Source of the DNA: Streptomyces sp. R302
GTDB taxonomy: Bacteria > Actinomycetota > Actinomycetes > Streptomycetales > Streptomycetaceae
Length of the DNA stretch: 64,000 nt
NCBI RefSeq assembly: GCF_012927245.1
Contig: NZ_JABBGE010000001.1
Location: 1,207,513-1,271,512 of the forward strand
Direction of reading: 5' to 3'
Shown here in pieces: positions 53,076 through 61,811 of the stretch. A model generated the notes under the pieces. The model did not search any database. It saw only the letters and a list, made by a program, of their open reading frames with translations, and was not told the origin of the DNA. Numbering within the stretch: the first letter of the stretch is position 1; every line of letters begins with the position of its first letter. Position numbers and translations under genes: made by a program.

Positions 53076-53111
53076 GCCGGCCGCGTCGTAGAGTTCTACG
53101 ACGCGGCCGGC
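53076..53111. terminator. 17-bp perfect-stem terminator after actP
   Basis: GCCGGCCGCGTCGTAGA (53076-53092) and its exact complement (53095-53111) are separated by two bases, one more pair possible on the outside. It lies 38 bp beyond the actP stop. Confidence 0.8.
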
Positions 53112-53203
53112 GCCGTCCTCGTGACAATCGGCCCGTGCCCGATGTCCGAGCGGTCGCGTAGGCTCGAAAAAAGAAGCGAACCTGGAGAAGGGGAGGGGGA
53201 CCT

Positions 53204-54202
53204 GTGCTCCTCGACACGTACGGCCGAGTCGCCACCGACCTGCGCGTTTCCCTCACCGATCGGTGCAATCTGCGCTGCACCTACTGCATGCCCGAAGAGG
53301 GACTGCAGTGGCTGGCCAAGCCGGACCTGCTCACCGACGACGAGATCGTCCGGCTGATCCGGATCGCCGTCACCGACCTCGGGGTCACCGAGGTCCGCTT
53401 CACCGGCGGCGAGCCGCTGCTCCGCCCCGGCCTCGTCGGGATCGTCGAGCGCTGCGCCGCCCTGGAGCCCCGCCCGAGGATGTCCCTGACGACCAACGGC
53501 ATCGGGCTGAAGCGCACCGCCACCGCCCTCAAGGCCGCGGGCCTCGACCGGGTCAACGTCTCCCTCGACACCCTGCGCCCCGAGGTCTTCAAGACCCTCA
53601 CCCGCCGCGACCGCCACCAGGACGTCCTCGACGGCATGGCCGCCGCCCGCGAGGCCGGCCTCACCCCGGTGAAGGTCAACGCCGTCCTGATGCCGGGGCT
53701 CAACGAGGACGAGGCCCCCGACCTGCTCGCCTGGGCGGTCGCGGAGGGGTACGAGCTCCGCTTCATCGAGCAGATGCCCCTCGACGCCCAGCACGGCTGG
53801 AAGCGCGACGGCATGATCACCGCCGGGGACATCCTGGAGTCCCTCCGCACCCGCTTCACCCTCACCCCCGAGGGCTCCGACGAGCGCGGCTCCGCCCCGG
53901 CCGAGCGCTGGGTCGTCGACGGCGGGCCCCACACGGTCGGCGTCATCGCCTCCGTGACCCGCCCGTTCTGCCGGGCCTGCGACCGCACCCGGCTCACCGC
54001 CGACGGCCAGATCCGCACCTGCCTCTTCGCCACCGAGGAGACCGACCTGCGGGCCGCGCTCCGCTCGGAGGCCCCGTCCGCATCGGATGCGGCCGTCGCC
54101 GAGCTGTGGAAGAAGGCGATGTGGGGGAAGAAGGCGGGCTCGGGCCTCGACGACCCGAGCTTCCTGCAGCCCGACCGCCCGATGTCAGCGATCGGCGGCT
54201 GA
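53204..54202 (+). CDS. moaA: GTP 3',8-cyclase
   Basis: A 332-aa radical-SAM enzyme that starts molybdopterin synthesis from GTP. The first cluster motif is CNLRCTYCMPEEG near residue 25, and the second is RPFCRACDRTRLTADGQIRTC near residue 260. The C-terminal Gly-Gly (AIGG) needed for activity is present. GTG at 53204 has a purine-rich GGAGGGGGA just upstream. No other moa gene lies nearby. Confidence 0.95.
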   Translation: MLLDTYGRVATDLRVSLTDRCNLRCTYCMPEEGLQWLAKPDLLTDDEIVRLIRIAVTDLGVTEVRFTGGEPLLRPGLVGIVERCAALEPRPRMSLTTNGIGLKRTATALKAAGLDRVNVSLDTLRPEVFKTLTRRDRHQDVLDGMAAAREAGLTPVKVNAVLMPGLNEDEAPDLLAWAVAEGYELRFIEQMPLDAQHGWKRDGMITAGDILESLRTRFTLTPEGSDERGSAPAERWVVDGGPHTVGVIASVTRPFCRACDRTRLTADGQIRTCLFATEETDLRAALRSEAPSASDAAVAELWKKAMWGKKAGSGLDDPSFLQPDRPMSAIGG

Positions 54203-54209
54203 GCCGGGG

Positions 54210-54428
54210 TCAGTCGTCTTCGGCGGGCTCCCACTCGGCGAAGGGCACGACGTCCTTCAGGAAGCCCCGCACGCCCAGGAACTGCGAGAGGTGCTCGCGG
54301 TGTTCCTCACAGGCGAGCCAGGTCTTGCGCCGCTCCGGCGTGTGCAGCTTGGGGTTGTTCCACGCGAGGACCCAGACGGCGTCGGCGCGGCAGCCCTTGG
54401 CGGAACAGATCGGCTTCTCTTCGCTCAC
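54210..54428 (-). CDS. Small conserved actinobacterial protein with Cys/His residues
   Basis: A 72-aa protein: PICSAKGCRADAVWVLAWNNPKLHTPERRKTWLACEEHREHLSQFLGVRGFLKDVV (given in parts) with two N-terminal Cys, then C-x-x-H. These could bind one zinc ion. The gene is convergent with moaA, seven bases from its stop. GTG at 54428 is the best start by composition. I do not recognise a characterised family. Confidence 0.8.
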   Translation of the reverse strand: MSEEKPICSAKGCRADAVWVLAWNNPKLHTPERRKTWLACEEHREHLSQFLGVRGFLKDVVPFAEWEPAEDD

Positions 54429-54642
54429 CTGATCATTGTCCAGCAAGGGCGATGCCGAGCAGCCACGGGGGGAGCTGCCCGGCATCGGTCCGTCGCTCCG
54501 ACGGGGGATGCGGAGCGCGTACGCAGTATGTCACGGCACCCTGGGTGCGGTGCACCGGAACCTCGTGATTGATCTGAGCTTTTCTTGAGGTTCCCGACGG
54601 CGTCGCCATGACGTTCCGTCACCAGGGCGGGTCCGCCCCCGA

Positions 54643-54981
54643 TCAGCCCTGCCCGGACGGGCGTTCCGCTCCGGATTCCGCTCCGCCCTCGCCGAGGGCG
54701 GGACGCACCGGCGAGGGCAGGAAGGTCGACGGGAGCGCGGGCGCGGACTCGCGGCCCGCGTTCGCGATCACCACCGCGACGTACGGCAGCAGCACCCCGA
54801 GCGCGAGCGCCACGACCGCGACGTGCCGTTCCACGTTCCACAGCACCGCGGCCGCGATCACGGAGAGCGTCCGGACCGACATGGAGATGACGTACCGCCG
54901 CTGCCTGCCCCGGACGTCGTCCGCGAGCCCCTGCCGGGCCCCGGTGATCCGGAAGACCTCGGGTCCCCCTCGCTTCCGCAT
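54643..54981 (-). CDS. DUF3099 membrane protein
   Basis: A 112-aa protein with an N-terminal cytosolic region (RKRGGPEVFRITGARQGLADDVRGRQRRYVISMSVRTL) typical of DUF3099, two TM helices (about residues 34-75, LWNVERHVAVVALALGVLLPYVAVVIANAG) and a Pro/Gly-rich tail. Known only from actinobacteria; no function assigned. ATG at 54981 begins the conserved part. The 214 bp between it and the neighbouring minus-strand gene shows nothing clear. Confidence 0.82.
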   Translation of the reverse strand: MRKRGGPEVFRITGARQGLADDVRGRQRRYVISMSVRTLSVIAAAVLWNVERHVAVVALALGVLLPYVAVVIANAGRESAPALPSTFLPSPVRPALGEGGAESGAERPSGQG

Positions 54982-55150
54982 CGCGTTCCACCACCCGCCG
55001 CTCGTGCCGGAGCCTCCCCGGCCCGGACCTCGGACCACCGTACGCCCAGGCTCCCGGGCCGACGAGACCGGGGCACGTACGGCGGCGTCCGACATGCGCC
55101 GTATGGCCGCCGGGTCGAGACTGGGGCCACATGCGCACGAGGAGGCGGAC

Positions 55151-55426
55151 ATGAGTTGGTTGTGGGCGATCATCGTCGGATTCGTCCTCGGTCTGATCGC
55201 GAAGGCGATCCTGCCGGGCAAGCAGCAGATCCCGCTCTGGCTGACGACGATCTTCGGCATCCTGGGCAGCATCCTGGGCAACGCGGTCGCCGGCTGGATC
55301 GGCGTCGAGGACACCCGGGGCATCGACTGGACGCGTCACCTGCTCCAACTCATCGGCGCCGTGGCCGTGGTGGGCGTCGGCGACATGCTCTGGGCCTCGA
55401 TCAAGGGCAACAGACAGCGCGCCTGA
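55151..55426 (+). CDS. GlsB/YeaQ/YmgE family stress-response membrane protein
   Basis: A 91-aa protein with three TM helices: LWAIIVGFVLGLIAKAILPG, LTTIFGILGSILGNAVAGWIGV and LIGAVAVVGVGDMLWASI. This is the transglycosylase-associated/GlsB family linked to stress. GGAGG at 55141-55145 places the start at ATG 55151. A strong terminator follows within 40 bp. Confidence 0.92.
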   Translation: MSWLWAIIVGFVLGLIAKAILPGKQQIPLWLTTIFGILGSILGNAVAGWIGVEDTRGIDWTRHLLQLIGAVAVVGVGDMLWASIKGNRQRA

Positions 55427-55464
55427 CGCGGGCGCGGGCACACACCGGAGGCCCGGTACCGCGG

Positions 55465-55520
55465 GACACACATCGGAGGCCCGGTACGGCAGTCGCCGTA
55501 CCGGGCCTCCGATGTGTGTC
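55465..55520. terminator. 26-bp perfect hairpin between convergent genes
   Basis: Arms at 55465-55490 and 55495-55520 pair perfectly around the loop AGTC. The left arm begins GACACACATCGGAGGCCCGG. A direct copy of its middle part lies just upstream (about 55441-55459). It can terminate both the GlsB and tyrS transcripts. Confidence 0.85.
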
Positions 55521-55531
55521 GTGTCCGGCGG

Positions 55532-56797
55532 TCAGCCGGTGTACTCGATCGCCGCCAGGTTCTTCTTGCCGCGCCGCAGCACCAGCCACCGCCCGTGCAG
55601 CAGCTCGCCGGCCTCGACGACGGCGTCCTCGGCGGTCACCTTCACGTTGTTCACGTAGGCGCCGCCCTCCTTCACCGTCCGCCGCGCGGCCGACTTGCTC
55701 GCCACCAGACCGACCTCGGCGAACAGGTCCACGACCTGGCCGAGCTCGCTCACGCGCGCGTGCGGCAGCTCGGAGAGCGCGGCGGCCAGCGTCGGCTCGT
55801 CGAGCCCGGCCAGGTCGCCCTGCCCGAACAGCGCCCTGGAGGCGTCGATGACGGCCGCGCACTGCTCGGCGCCGTGCACCAGCGTGGTGAGCTCCTCGGC
55901 GAGCGCCCGCTGGGCGGCCCGCGCCTGCGGCCGCTCGGCGGTCTGCGCCTCCAGCTCCTCCAGCTCCTCGCGGGACCTGAAGGAGAGGATCCGCATGTAC
56001 GTCGAGATGTCGCGGTCGTCCACGTTCAGCCAGAACTGGTAGAACGCGTACGGCGTGGTCATCTCCGGGTCCAGCCAGACGGCGCCGCTCTCGGTCTTGC
56101 CGAACTTGGTGCCGTCCGCCTTGACCATCAGCGGCGTGGCGAGCGCGTGGACCTCGGCGCCCGGCTCCAGGCGGTGGATCAGGTCGAGCCCGGCCACCAG
56201 GTTGCCCCACTGGTCGGAGCCGCCCTGCTGGAGCGTGCAGCCGTACCGCCGGTACAGCTCCAGGAAGTCCATGCCCTGGAGCAGCTGGTAGCTGAACTCG
56301 GTGTAGCTGATGCCCTGCTCGGACTCCAGGCGGCGGGCCACGGAGTCCTTGGTCAGCATCTTGTTGACCCGGAAGTGCTTGCCGATGTCCCGCAGGAACT
56401 CGATCGCCGACAGGCCGGCGGTCCAGTCCAGGTTGTTCACCATGACCGCCGCGTTCTCCCCCTCGAAGGAGAGGAAGGGCTCGATCTGGGAACGCAGCCG
56501 GTTCACCCAGTTCGCGACCGTCTCCGGGTCGTTCAGGGTGCGCTCGGCGGTCGGACGCGGGTCGCCGATCTGGCCGGTGGCCCCGCCGACCAGCGCCAGC
56601 GGCCGGTGCCCGGCCTGCTGGAGCCGGCGGACGGTGAGCACCTGGACCAGGTGGCCGACGTGGAGGCTGGCCGCGGTCGGGTCGAAACCGCAATAGAACG
56701 TCACGGGACCGTCCGCGAGCGCCTTGCGCAGGGCGTCCTCGTCGGTGGACTGGGCGAAGAGCCCACGCCACTTCAGCTCGTCGACGATGTCCGTCAC
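55532..56797 (-). CDS. tyrS: Tyrosyl-tRNA synthetase
   Basis: A 421-aa class Ic synthetase. It has the HIGH-like motif [19 protein letters not shown], the tyrosine-binding segment [26 protein letters not shown], the KMSKS-like KFGKTES, and a C-terminal S4 RNA-binding domain ([21 protein letters not shown]). Attaches Tyr to tRNA-Tyr. ATG at 56797. One tyrS of this type is standard in streptomycetes. Confidence 0.97.
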   Translation of the reverse strand: MTDIVDELKWRGLFAQSTDEDALRKALADGPVTFYCGFDPTAASLHVGHLVQVLTVRRLQQAGHRPLALVGGATGQIGDPRPTAERTLNDPETVANWVNRLRSQIEPFLSFEGENAAVMVNNLDWTAGLSAIEFLRDIGKHFRVNKMLTKDSVARRLESEQGISYTEFSYQLLQGMDFLELYRRYGCTLQQGGSDQWGNLVAGLDLIHRLEPGAEVHALATPLMVKADGTKFGKTESGAVWLDPEMTTPYAFYQFWLNVDDRDISTYMRILSFRSREELEELEAQTAERPQARAAQRALAEELTTLVHGAEQCAAVIDASRALFGQGDLAGLDEPTLAAALSELPHARVSELGQVVDLFAEVGLVASKSAARRTVKEGGAYVNNVKVTAEDAVVEAGELLHGRWLVLRRGKKNLAAIEYTG

Positions 56798-56848
56798 GGT
56801 CGTCAGTCTCCTCGGATCGTTGCTTGCAGACAGCCCAGTCTAGGCGGG

Positions 56849-58240
56849 TCAGACGCCCTTGCTGACCGAGCTCATGTTGAAGTCCGGCACCCGCAGCGCG
56901 GGCATCGCGGCCCGGGTGAACCAGTCGCTCCACTCGCGCGGCAGGGTCCGCTCCGTCCGGCCCGCCTCGGTGGCCCGCGACAGCAGGTCCACCGGGGACT
57001 CGTTGAACCGGAAGTTGTTGACCTCGCCGACCACCTCGCCGTTCTCGACCAGGTAGACGCCGTCCCGGGTCAGGCCGGTGAGCAGCAGCGTCGCCGGGTC
57101 GACCTCGCGGATGTACCAGAGGCAGGTGAGCAGCAGCCCGCGCTCGGTGGCGGCCACCATCTCCTCCAGGGAGCGGTCGCCGCCGCCGTCCAGGATGAGG
57201 TTCCCCGCGCCGGGCGCCACCGGCATGCCGGTGAGGCCGGCCGTGTGCCGGGTGGTGATCAGCCGGTCGAGCGCGCCGGCCCGCACCCACTCCACCGGGC
57301 CGACGGGCAGGCCGTTGTCGAAGACCGACTCGTCGTCGCCGGAGGCGTGCGCGATCACGAAGGGCGCGGACTCCAGGCCCGGCTCGTTCGGGTCGCTGCG
57401 CAGGGTCAGCGGCAGCGGCGAGAGGGTCTCGCCGAGCCGGGTGCCGCCGCCGGGCCGGGAGAAGACCGTACGGCCCTCCACCGCGTCCCGGGCCATCGAC
57501 GACCACAGCTGGTAGATCAGCAGGTCGGCGACGGCGGTCGGCGGCAGCAGCGTCTCGTACCGGCCGGCCGGCAGCTCGATCCGCCGCTCGGCCCAGCCGA
57601 GGCGGACCGCGAGCTCGGCGTCGAGCGCGGCCGGGTCGACGTCCTTGAAGTCGCGGGTGGAGCGCCCGGCCCAGGCGGAGCGCGAGCGGTCGGGCGACTT
57701 GGCGTTGAGCTCCAGGGTGCCGTTGGGCTGGTCGTGCCGCAGCCGCAGCCCGGTCGAGGTGCCCAGGTAGGTGGAGGTCAGCTCGTGGTTCGCGAAGCCG
57801 TACAGCTCCCGGCCGCCGGCACGCGCGCGTGCGAAGGCCTCGCCGAGCGCCGGCGCGAAGTCGGCGAAGACGGCGGAGGAGGTCTCGGCGGGCGCGTCGG
57901 TGAAGTCGGGGGAGGAGGGCACGCCCTCGACGAGCGGCTGCGCGTCCTCGGCGGGCCCGGCCGCCCGCGCCGCCTCCTCGGCCGCCCGCACCAGCGGCTC
58001 CAGGTCGTCGGCGGTCACGGCCGCGCGCGACACCACGCCGGAGGCGGTGCCCTCGGCGCCGTCGACGGTGGCGATCACGGTGAGGGTACGGCCCCGGGTC
58101 ACGCCGTTCGTGGTGAGCGCGTTGCCCGCCCAGCGCAGGTTGGCCGAGGAGTCCTCGTCCGCGATGACGACACACCCGTCCGCGCGGGACAGTTCGAGCG
58201 CCCGCTCGACGATCTCGTACGGCTTGCTGACGCGGCTCAT
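56849..58240 (-). CDS. TldE/PmbA-like metallopeptidase homologue
   Basis: A 463-aa TldD/PmbA-family protein lacking the HExxxH zinc site, so it corresponds to the TldE (PmbA) partner. Family stretches include YEIVERALELSRADGCVVIADEDSSANLRWAGNALTTNG (in parts) and LDRLITTRHTAGLTGMPVAPGAGNLILDGG near residue 330. The ATG at 58240 has CAGGAGG seven bases upstream, inside the duplicated sequence. TldD-TldE complexes act as proteases on small peptides; in some bacteria they process microcins or activate CcdA. Confidence 0.92.
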   Translation of the reverse strand: MSRVSKPYEIVERALELSRADGCVVIADEDSSANLRWAGNALTTNGVTRGRTLTVIATVDGAEGTASGVVSRAAVTADDLEPLVRAAEEAARAAGPAEDAQPLVEGVPSSPDFTDAPAETSSAVFADFAPALGEAFARARAGGRELYGFANHELTSTYLGTSTGLRLRHDQPNGTLELNAKSPDRSRSAWAGRSTRDFKDVDPAALDAELAVRLGWAERRIELPAGRYETLLPPTAVADLLIYQLWSSMARDAVEGRTVFSRPGGGTRLGETLSPLPLTLRSDPNEPGLESAPFVIAHASGDDESVFDNGLPVGPVEWVRAGALDRLITTRHTAGLTGMPVAPGAGNLILDGGGDRSLEEMVAATERGLLLTCLWYIREVDPATLLLTGLTRDGVYLVENGEVVGEVNNFRFNESPVDLLSRATEAGRTERTLPREWSDWFTRAAMPALRVPDFNMSSVSKGV

Positions 58241-58359
58241 CGACCGGCCTCCTGCGTGGTGTTCAGACTGTGCTTGCCCGGGGGGCACTGCATCCGATTG
58301 CTGCTCCGCAGCGGGCCGGACCCCCAGCAGAGGGGCCCGTGCGTGGTGGATCCGGTCAT
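58237..58359 (-). CDS. 40-residue bridging ORF between tldD and tldE-like genes
   Basis: An ATG at 58359 overlaps the TldD stop (ATGA). The ORF then runs 40 codons to a TGA at 58237-58239 that overlaps the next ATG in the same way. Its last nine residues LNTTQEAGR repeat the C-terminus of the preceding protein because the DNA is duplicated. The ORF keeps both genes translationally coupled. I cannot say whether the peptide is used; its middle part has no known family. Confidence 0.55.
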   Translation of the reverse strand: MTGSTTHGPLCWGSGPLRSSNRMQCPPGKHSLNTTQEAGR

Positions 58360-58385
58360 CGACCGGCCTCCTGCGTGGTGTTCAG
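58237..58385. repeat. 30-bp direct repeat flanking an 89-bp insert
   Basis: The 30-bp sequence beginning TCATCGACCGGCCTCCTGCG occurs exactly at 58237-58266 and 58356-58385, 119 bp apart. Each copy contains the ribosome-binding site, a stop and an overlapping ATG. The 89 bp between (58267-58355) have no match elsewhere in the window. Confidence 0.9.
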
Positions 58386-59879
58386 GATGTTGACGCCCCG
58401 GAAGAGGGCGGAGGGGCAGCCGTGGGAGACGGCCGCGACCTGGCCCGGCTGGGCCTTGCCGCAGTTGAAGGCGCCGCCGAGGACGTACGTCTGCGGGCCG
58501 CCGACCTGCTCCATCGAGCCCCAGAAGTCGGTGGTGGTGGCCTGGTACGCCACGTCCCGCAGCTGCCCGGCGAGCCGGCCGTTCTCGATGCGGAAGAAGC
58601 GCTGGCCGGTGAACTGGAAGTTGTACCGCTGCATGTCGATCGACCAGGACCGGTCGCCGACCACGTAGATGCCCCGCTCGACGCCGCCGATCAGGTCCTC
58701 CGTCGACAGGCCGCCCGGATCGGGCTTGAGCGAGACGTTCGCCATCCGCTGCACCGGCACGTGCCCGGGGGAGTCGGCGAACGCGCAGCCGTTGGACCGC
58801 CCGAGGCCGGTGAGCTTCGCGATCCGCCGGTCCAGCTGGTAGCCGACGAGCGTGCCGTCCTTCACCAGGTCCCAGGACTGCGCCTCGACGCCCTCGTCGT
58901 CGAAGCCGACGGTCGCGAGGCCGTGCTCGGCCGTGCGGTCACCGGTCACGTTCATCACCGAGGAGCCGTACGCCAGCTTGCCCAGCTGGTCGAAGGTGGC
59001 GAAGGAGGTGCCCGCGTACGCCGCCTCGTAGCCGAGCGCCCGGTCCAGCTCGGTGGCGTGGCCGATCGACTCGTGGATCGTCAGCCACAGGTTCGACGGG
59101 TCGACGACCAGGTCGTAGCGGCCGGCCTCGACGCTCGGCGCCCGCATCTTCTCGGCGAGCAGCTCCGGGATCTCCTCCAGCTCCTTGTCCCAGTCCCAGC
59201 CGGTCCCGGTGAGGTACTCCCAGCCCCGGCCGACCGGCGGCGCGACGGTCCGCATCGAGTCGAACTCGCCGGTCGTGCCGTCCACCGCGATCGCCGTGAG
59301 CTCCGGGTGGAGCCGCACCCGCTGCTGGGTGGTCACGGTGCCCGCCGTGTCCGCGTAGAACTTGTTCTCGAAGACCGTGAGCAGCGAGGCGTCCACGTGC
59401 GCCACCCCGTCGGCCCGCAGCAGCCGCGCCGACCAGTCGGCGAGCAGCGCGCTCTTCTCCTCGGCCGGCACGGAGAACGGGTCGATCTCGTACGAGGAGA
59501 TCCACGTCCGGTCGGCGTGCACCGGCTCCGCCGCCAGCTCCACCCTCTCGTCCGACCCGGCCGCGGCGATGACCCGCGCGGACAGCTTGGCCATGGCGAC
59601 CGCCTGGGAGGCGACCTTCGCCGCCCCGTCCATCGTCAGGTCGACCCCGGAGGCGAAGCCCCAGGCGCCGCCGTGCACGACCCGCACCGCGTAGCCGAGG
59701 TCGGTGGTGTCCGACGACCCCGCCGACCTGGCGTCCCGCAGCCGCCAGGCGGCGGAGCGGACCCTTTCGAGCCGGAAGTCGGCGTGCTCGGCGCCGAGCG
59801 TCCGAGCCCGCGCGAGCGCCGCGTCGGCGAGCGCCCTCAACGGCAGGGCATGGAAGTGTGGGTCGATCTGATGGACCAC
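58356..59879 (-). CDS. tldD: TldD-like metallopeptidase
   Basis: A 507-aa TldD protein. The zinc motif HExxxH appears as IHESIGHATELDRALGYEAAYAG near residue 264. Downstream stretches TTTDFWGSMEQVGGPQTYVLGGAFNCGKAQPGQ and AAVSHGCPSALFRG are typical C-terminal features. It forms the catalytic half of the TldD/TldE protease. GTG at 59879 matches the conserved beginning (HQIDPHFHALPLRALADAALARA). Ends with the duplicated LNTTQEAGR. Confidence 0.93.
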   Translation of the reverse strand: MVHQIDPHFHALPLRALADAALARARTLGAEHADFRLERVRSAAWRLRDARSAGSSDTTDLGYAVRVVHGGAWGFASGVDLTMDGAAKVASQAVAMAKLSARVIAAAGSDERVELAAEPVHADRTWISSYEIDPFSVPAEEKSALLADWSARLLRADGVAHVDASLLTVFENKFYADTAGTVTTQQRVRLHPELTAIAVDGTTGEFDSMRTVAPPVGRGWEYLTGTGWDWDKELEEIPELLAEKMRAPSVEAGRYDLVVDPSNLWLTIHESIGHATELDRALGYEAAYAGTSFATFDQLGKLAYGSSVMNVTGDRTAEHGLATVGFDDEGVEAQSWDLVKDGTLVGYQLDRRIAKLTGLGRSNGCAFADSPGHVPVQRMANVSLKPDPGGLSTEDLIGGVERGIYVVGDRSWSIDMQRYNFQFTGQRFFRIENGRLAGQLRDVAYQATTTDFWGSMEQVGGPQTYVLGGAFNCGKAQPGQVAAVSHGCPSALFRGVNILNTTQEAGR

Positions 59880-60154
59880 GAGCGGCCTCGCTCTCTGCGT
59901 GACGGGAACCTGCTGCGGTTGACGGGCAACCGGAAGTGAATCACGCCGCGCCGCCCCCACCGGCACATTTTTCCGCACCTCGGGCGGCGCCCGTGCCCGC
60001 TTCTCCGGCGTGTCCACGGCGCGTCCACCGCGCGCGGATCTGTAGGGATCCGACAGTGCCGCCCCCGCGCCACTGTCGGAGGCCGATTCTCCATGAGGTG
60101 GGCGCTACCGATAGGTTTTCGGGGTACCAGACCGCTGATCGAAAGGGTGATCCG

Positions 60155-60874
60155 TTGAGCCGCTCGGTTCTCGTCACCGGAGGAAACCGGGGCATCGGCC
60201 TCGCCATCGCCCGCGCGTTCGCCGAGGCCGGCGACAAGGTCGCGTACACGTACCGCTCGGGCGAGCCCCCGGCCGCGCTGACCGAGCTGGGCTGCCTGGC
60301 CGTCAGGTGCGACATCACCGACGGCGAGCAGGTGGAGCAGGCGTACAAGGAGATCGAGGAGAAGCACGGCCCGGTCGAGGTCCTCGTGGCCAACGCCGGC
60401 GTCACCCGCGACACCCTTCTGATGCGCATGTCCGACGAGGACTTCACCTCCGTCGTCGACACCAACCTCACCGGCACCTTCCGGGTCGTCAAGCGCGCCA
60501 ACCGCGGCATGCTCCGCGCCAAGAAGGGCCGCGTCGTCCTGATCTCCTCGGTCGTCGGTCTGCTGGGCTCCGCGGGCCAGGCCAACTACGCCGCCTCCAA
60601 GGCCGGTCTGGTCGGCTTCGCCCGCTCGCTCGCCCGTGAGCTCGGCTCGCGGAACATCACGTTCAACGTCGTCGCACCCGGCTTCGTCGACACCGACATG
60701 ACCGCCGTGCTCACCGACGAGCAGCGCGCGGGCATCGTGTCCCAGGTGCCGCTGGGCCGCTACGCGAAGCCGGAGGAGATCGCCGCCACGGTGCGCTTCC
60801 TCGCCTCCGACGACGCCTCGTACATCACTGGAGCCGTCATTCCGGTTGACGGCGGATTGGGCATGGGTCACTGA
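60155..60874 (+). CDS. fabG: 3-oxoacyl-[acyl-carrier-protein] reductase
   Basis: A 239-aa SDR of fatty-acid synthesis (FabG type). TGGNRGIGLAIARAFAEAG is the NADP site, NAGVTRD the NNAG-like motif, and SSVVGLLGSAGQANYAASKAGLVGFARSLA carries the Ser-Tyr-Lys triad. It reduces beta-ketoacyl-ACP. TTG at 60155 is the start by its spacing to GAAAGGG and the common SRSVLVTGG beginning. It precedes fabI by five bases. The 275 bp before it (59880-60154) show no other gene. Confidence 0.95.
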   Translation: MSRSVLVTGGNRGIGLAIARAFAEAGDKVAYTYRSGEPPAALTELGCLAVRCDITDGEQVEQAYKEIEEKHGPVEVLVANAGVTRDTLLMRMSDEDFTSVVDTNLTGTFRVVKRANRGMLRAKKGRVVLISSVVGLLGSAGQANYAASKAGLVGFARSLARELGSRNITFNVVAPGFVDTDMTAVLTDEQRAGIVSQVPLGRYAKPEEIAATVRFLASDDASYITGAVIPVDGGLGMGH

Positions 60875-60879
60875 TCACC

Positions 60880-61656
60880 ATGAGCGGAATTCTCGAGGGC
60901 AAGCGCATCCTCATCACCGGTGTGCTGATGGAGTCCTCCATCGCCTTCCACGCCGCCAAGCTGGCCCAGGAGCAGGGCGCGGAGATCATCCTCACCGCCT
61001 GGCCCCGGCCGACGCTGACCGAGCGCATCGCCAAGAAGCTGCCCCACCCCGACAAGGTCAAGGTCCTTGAGCTCGACGTCTCCAACGACGAGCACCTCGC
61101 GCGCCTGGAGGGCCAGGTCCGCGAGCACCTCGGCGACCGTCTCGACGGCGTCGTGCACTCCATCGGCTTCGCCCCGCAGGACGCCCTCGGCGGCAACTTC
61201 CTCCACACGCCGTTCGAGTCCGTCTCCACCGCCATGCACGTCTCGGCCTTCTCCCTGAAGTCCCTGACGATGGCGCTGCTGCCGCTGATGAGCGAGGGCG
61301 GCGCGGTCGTCGGCCTCACCTTCGACGCCAAGTTCGCCTGGCCGAAGTACGACTGGATGGGCGCCGCCAAGGCCGCCCTGGAGGCCACCAACCGCTACAT
61401 GGCGCGTGACCTGGGCGAGCGGGACATCCGCTGCAACCTGGTCTCGGCCGGTCCGATCGGCTCCATGGCCGCGAAGTCCATCCCGGGCTTCGAGGAGCTG
61501 GCGGGCGTCTGGGACAGCCGCTCCCCGCTGAAGTGGGACCTGTCCGACCCGGAGCCGGCCGGCCGCGCGATCGTCGCGCTGCTCTCCGACTGGTTCCCGA
61601 AGACCACCGGCGAGATCGTCCACGTCGACGGCGGTCTGCACGCGATCGGCGCCTGA
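60880..61656 (+). CDS. fabI: Enoyl-[acyl-carrier-protein] reductase (InhA-type)
   Basis: A 258-aa NADH-dependent enoyl-ACP reductase. LLEGKRILITGVLMESSIAFHAAKLAQEQGAE-type start (in parts), HSIGFAPQDALGGNFLHTP near residue 95, and the catalytic Tyr-x6-Lys in DAKFAWPKYDWMGAAKAALEATNRYMARDLG. Sequence is closer to mycobacterial InhA than to E. coli FabI. Last reduction of the fatty-acid cycle. Translation is coupled to fabG; a strong terminator follows. Confidence 0.96.
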   Translation: MSGILEGKRILITGVLMESSIAFHAAKLAQEQGAEIILTAWPRPTLTERIAKKLPHPDKVKVLELDVSNDEHLARLEGQVREHLGDRLDGVVHSIGFAPQDALGGNFLHTPFESVSTAMHVSAFSLKSLTMALLPLMSEGGAVVGLTFDAKFAWPKYDWMGAAKAALEATNRYMARDLGERDIRCNLVSAGPIGSMAAKSIPGFEELAGVWDSRSPLKWDLSDPEPAGRAIVALLSDWFPKTTGEIVHVDGGLHAIGA

Positions 61657-61679
61657 CCGCGCCCGTACCGCTCCGGCCA

Positions 61680-61721
61680 GGGCCGGGCGCCGGTTCCCTT
61701 CCGGGACCGGGCGCCCGGCCC
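61680..61721. terminator. Hairpin terminator after fabG-fabI
   Basis: GGGCCGGGCGCCGGTTCCC (61680-61698) and GGGACCGGGCGCCCGGCCC (61703-61721) form a 19-bp stem with two mismatched positions, 24 bp beyond the fabI stop. Confidence 0.75.
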
Positions 61722-61811
61722 TGTGCCGTTCCCGAGTCGAAAAGTCCGGCGGATCACCGCAGACTGGTCGGAGCGTGTCGTTCCGGCTACTCACGGGGAG
61801 GAGGTACGGGC

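Noticed and set aside
55401..58175. Minus-strand frame of about 920 codons across tyrS and the TldE gene
   Set aside because: It is an out-of-frame Arg-rich translation of two genes with solid assignments.
58267..58355. Small mobile element between the 30-bp repeats
   Set aside because: The 30-bp repeats are too long for a target-site duplication and the 89 bp have no inverted ends or transposase. A tandem duplication with divergence is simpler.
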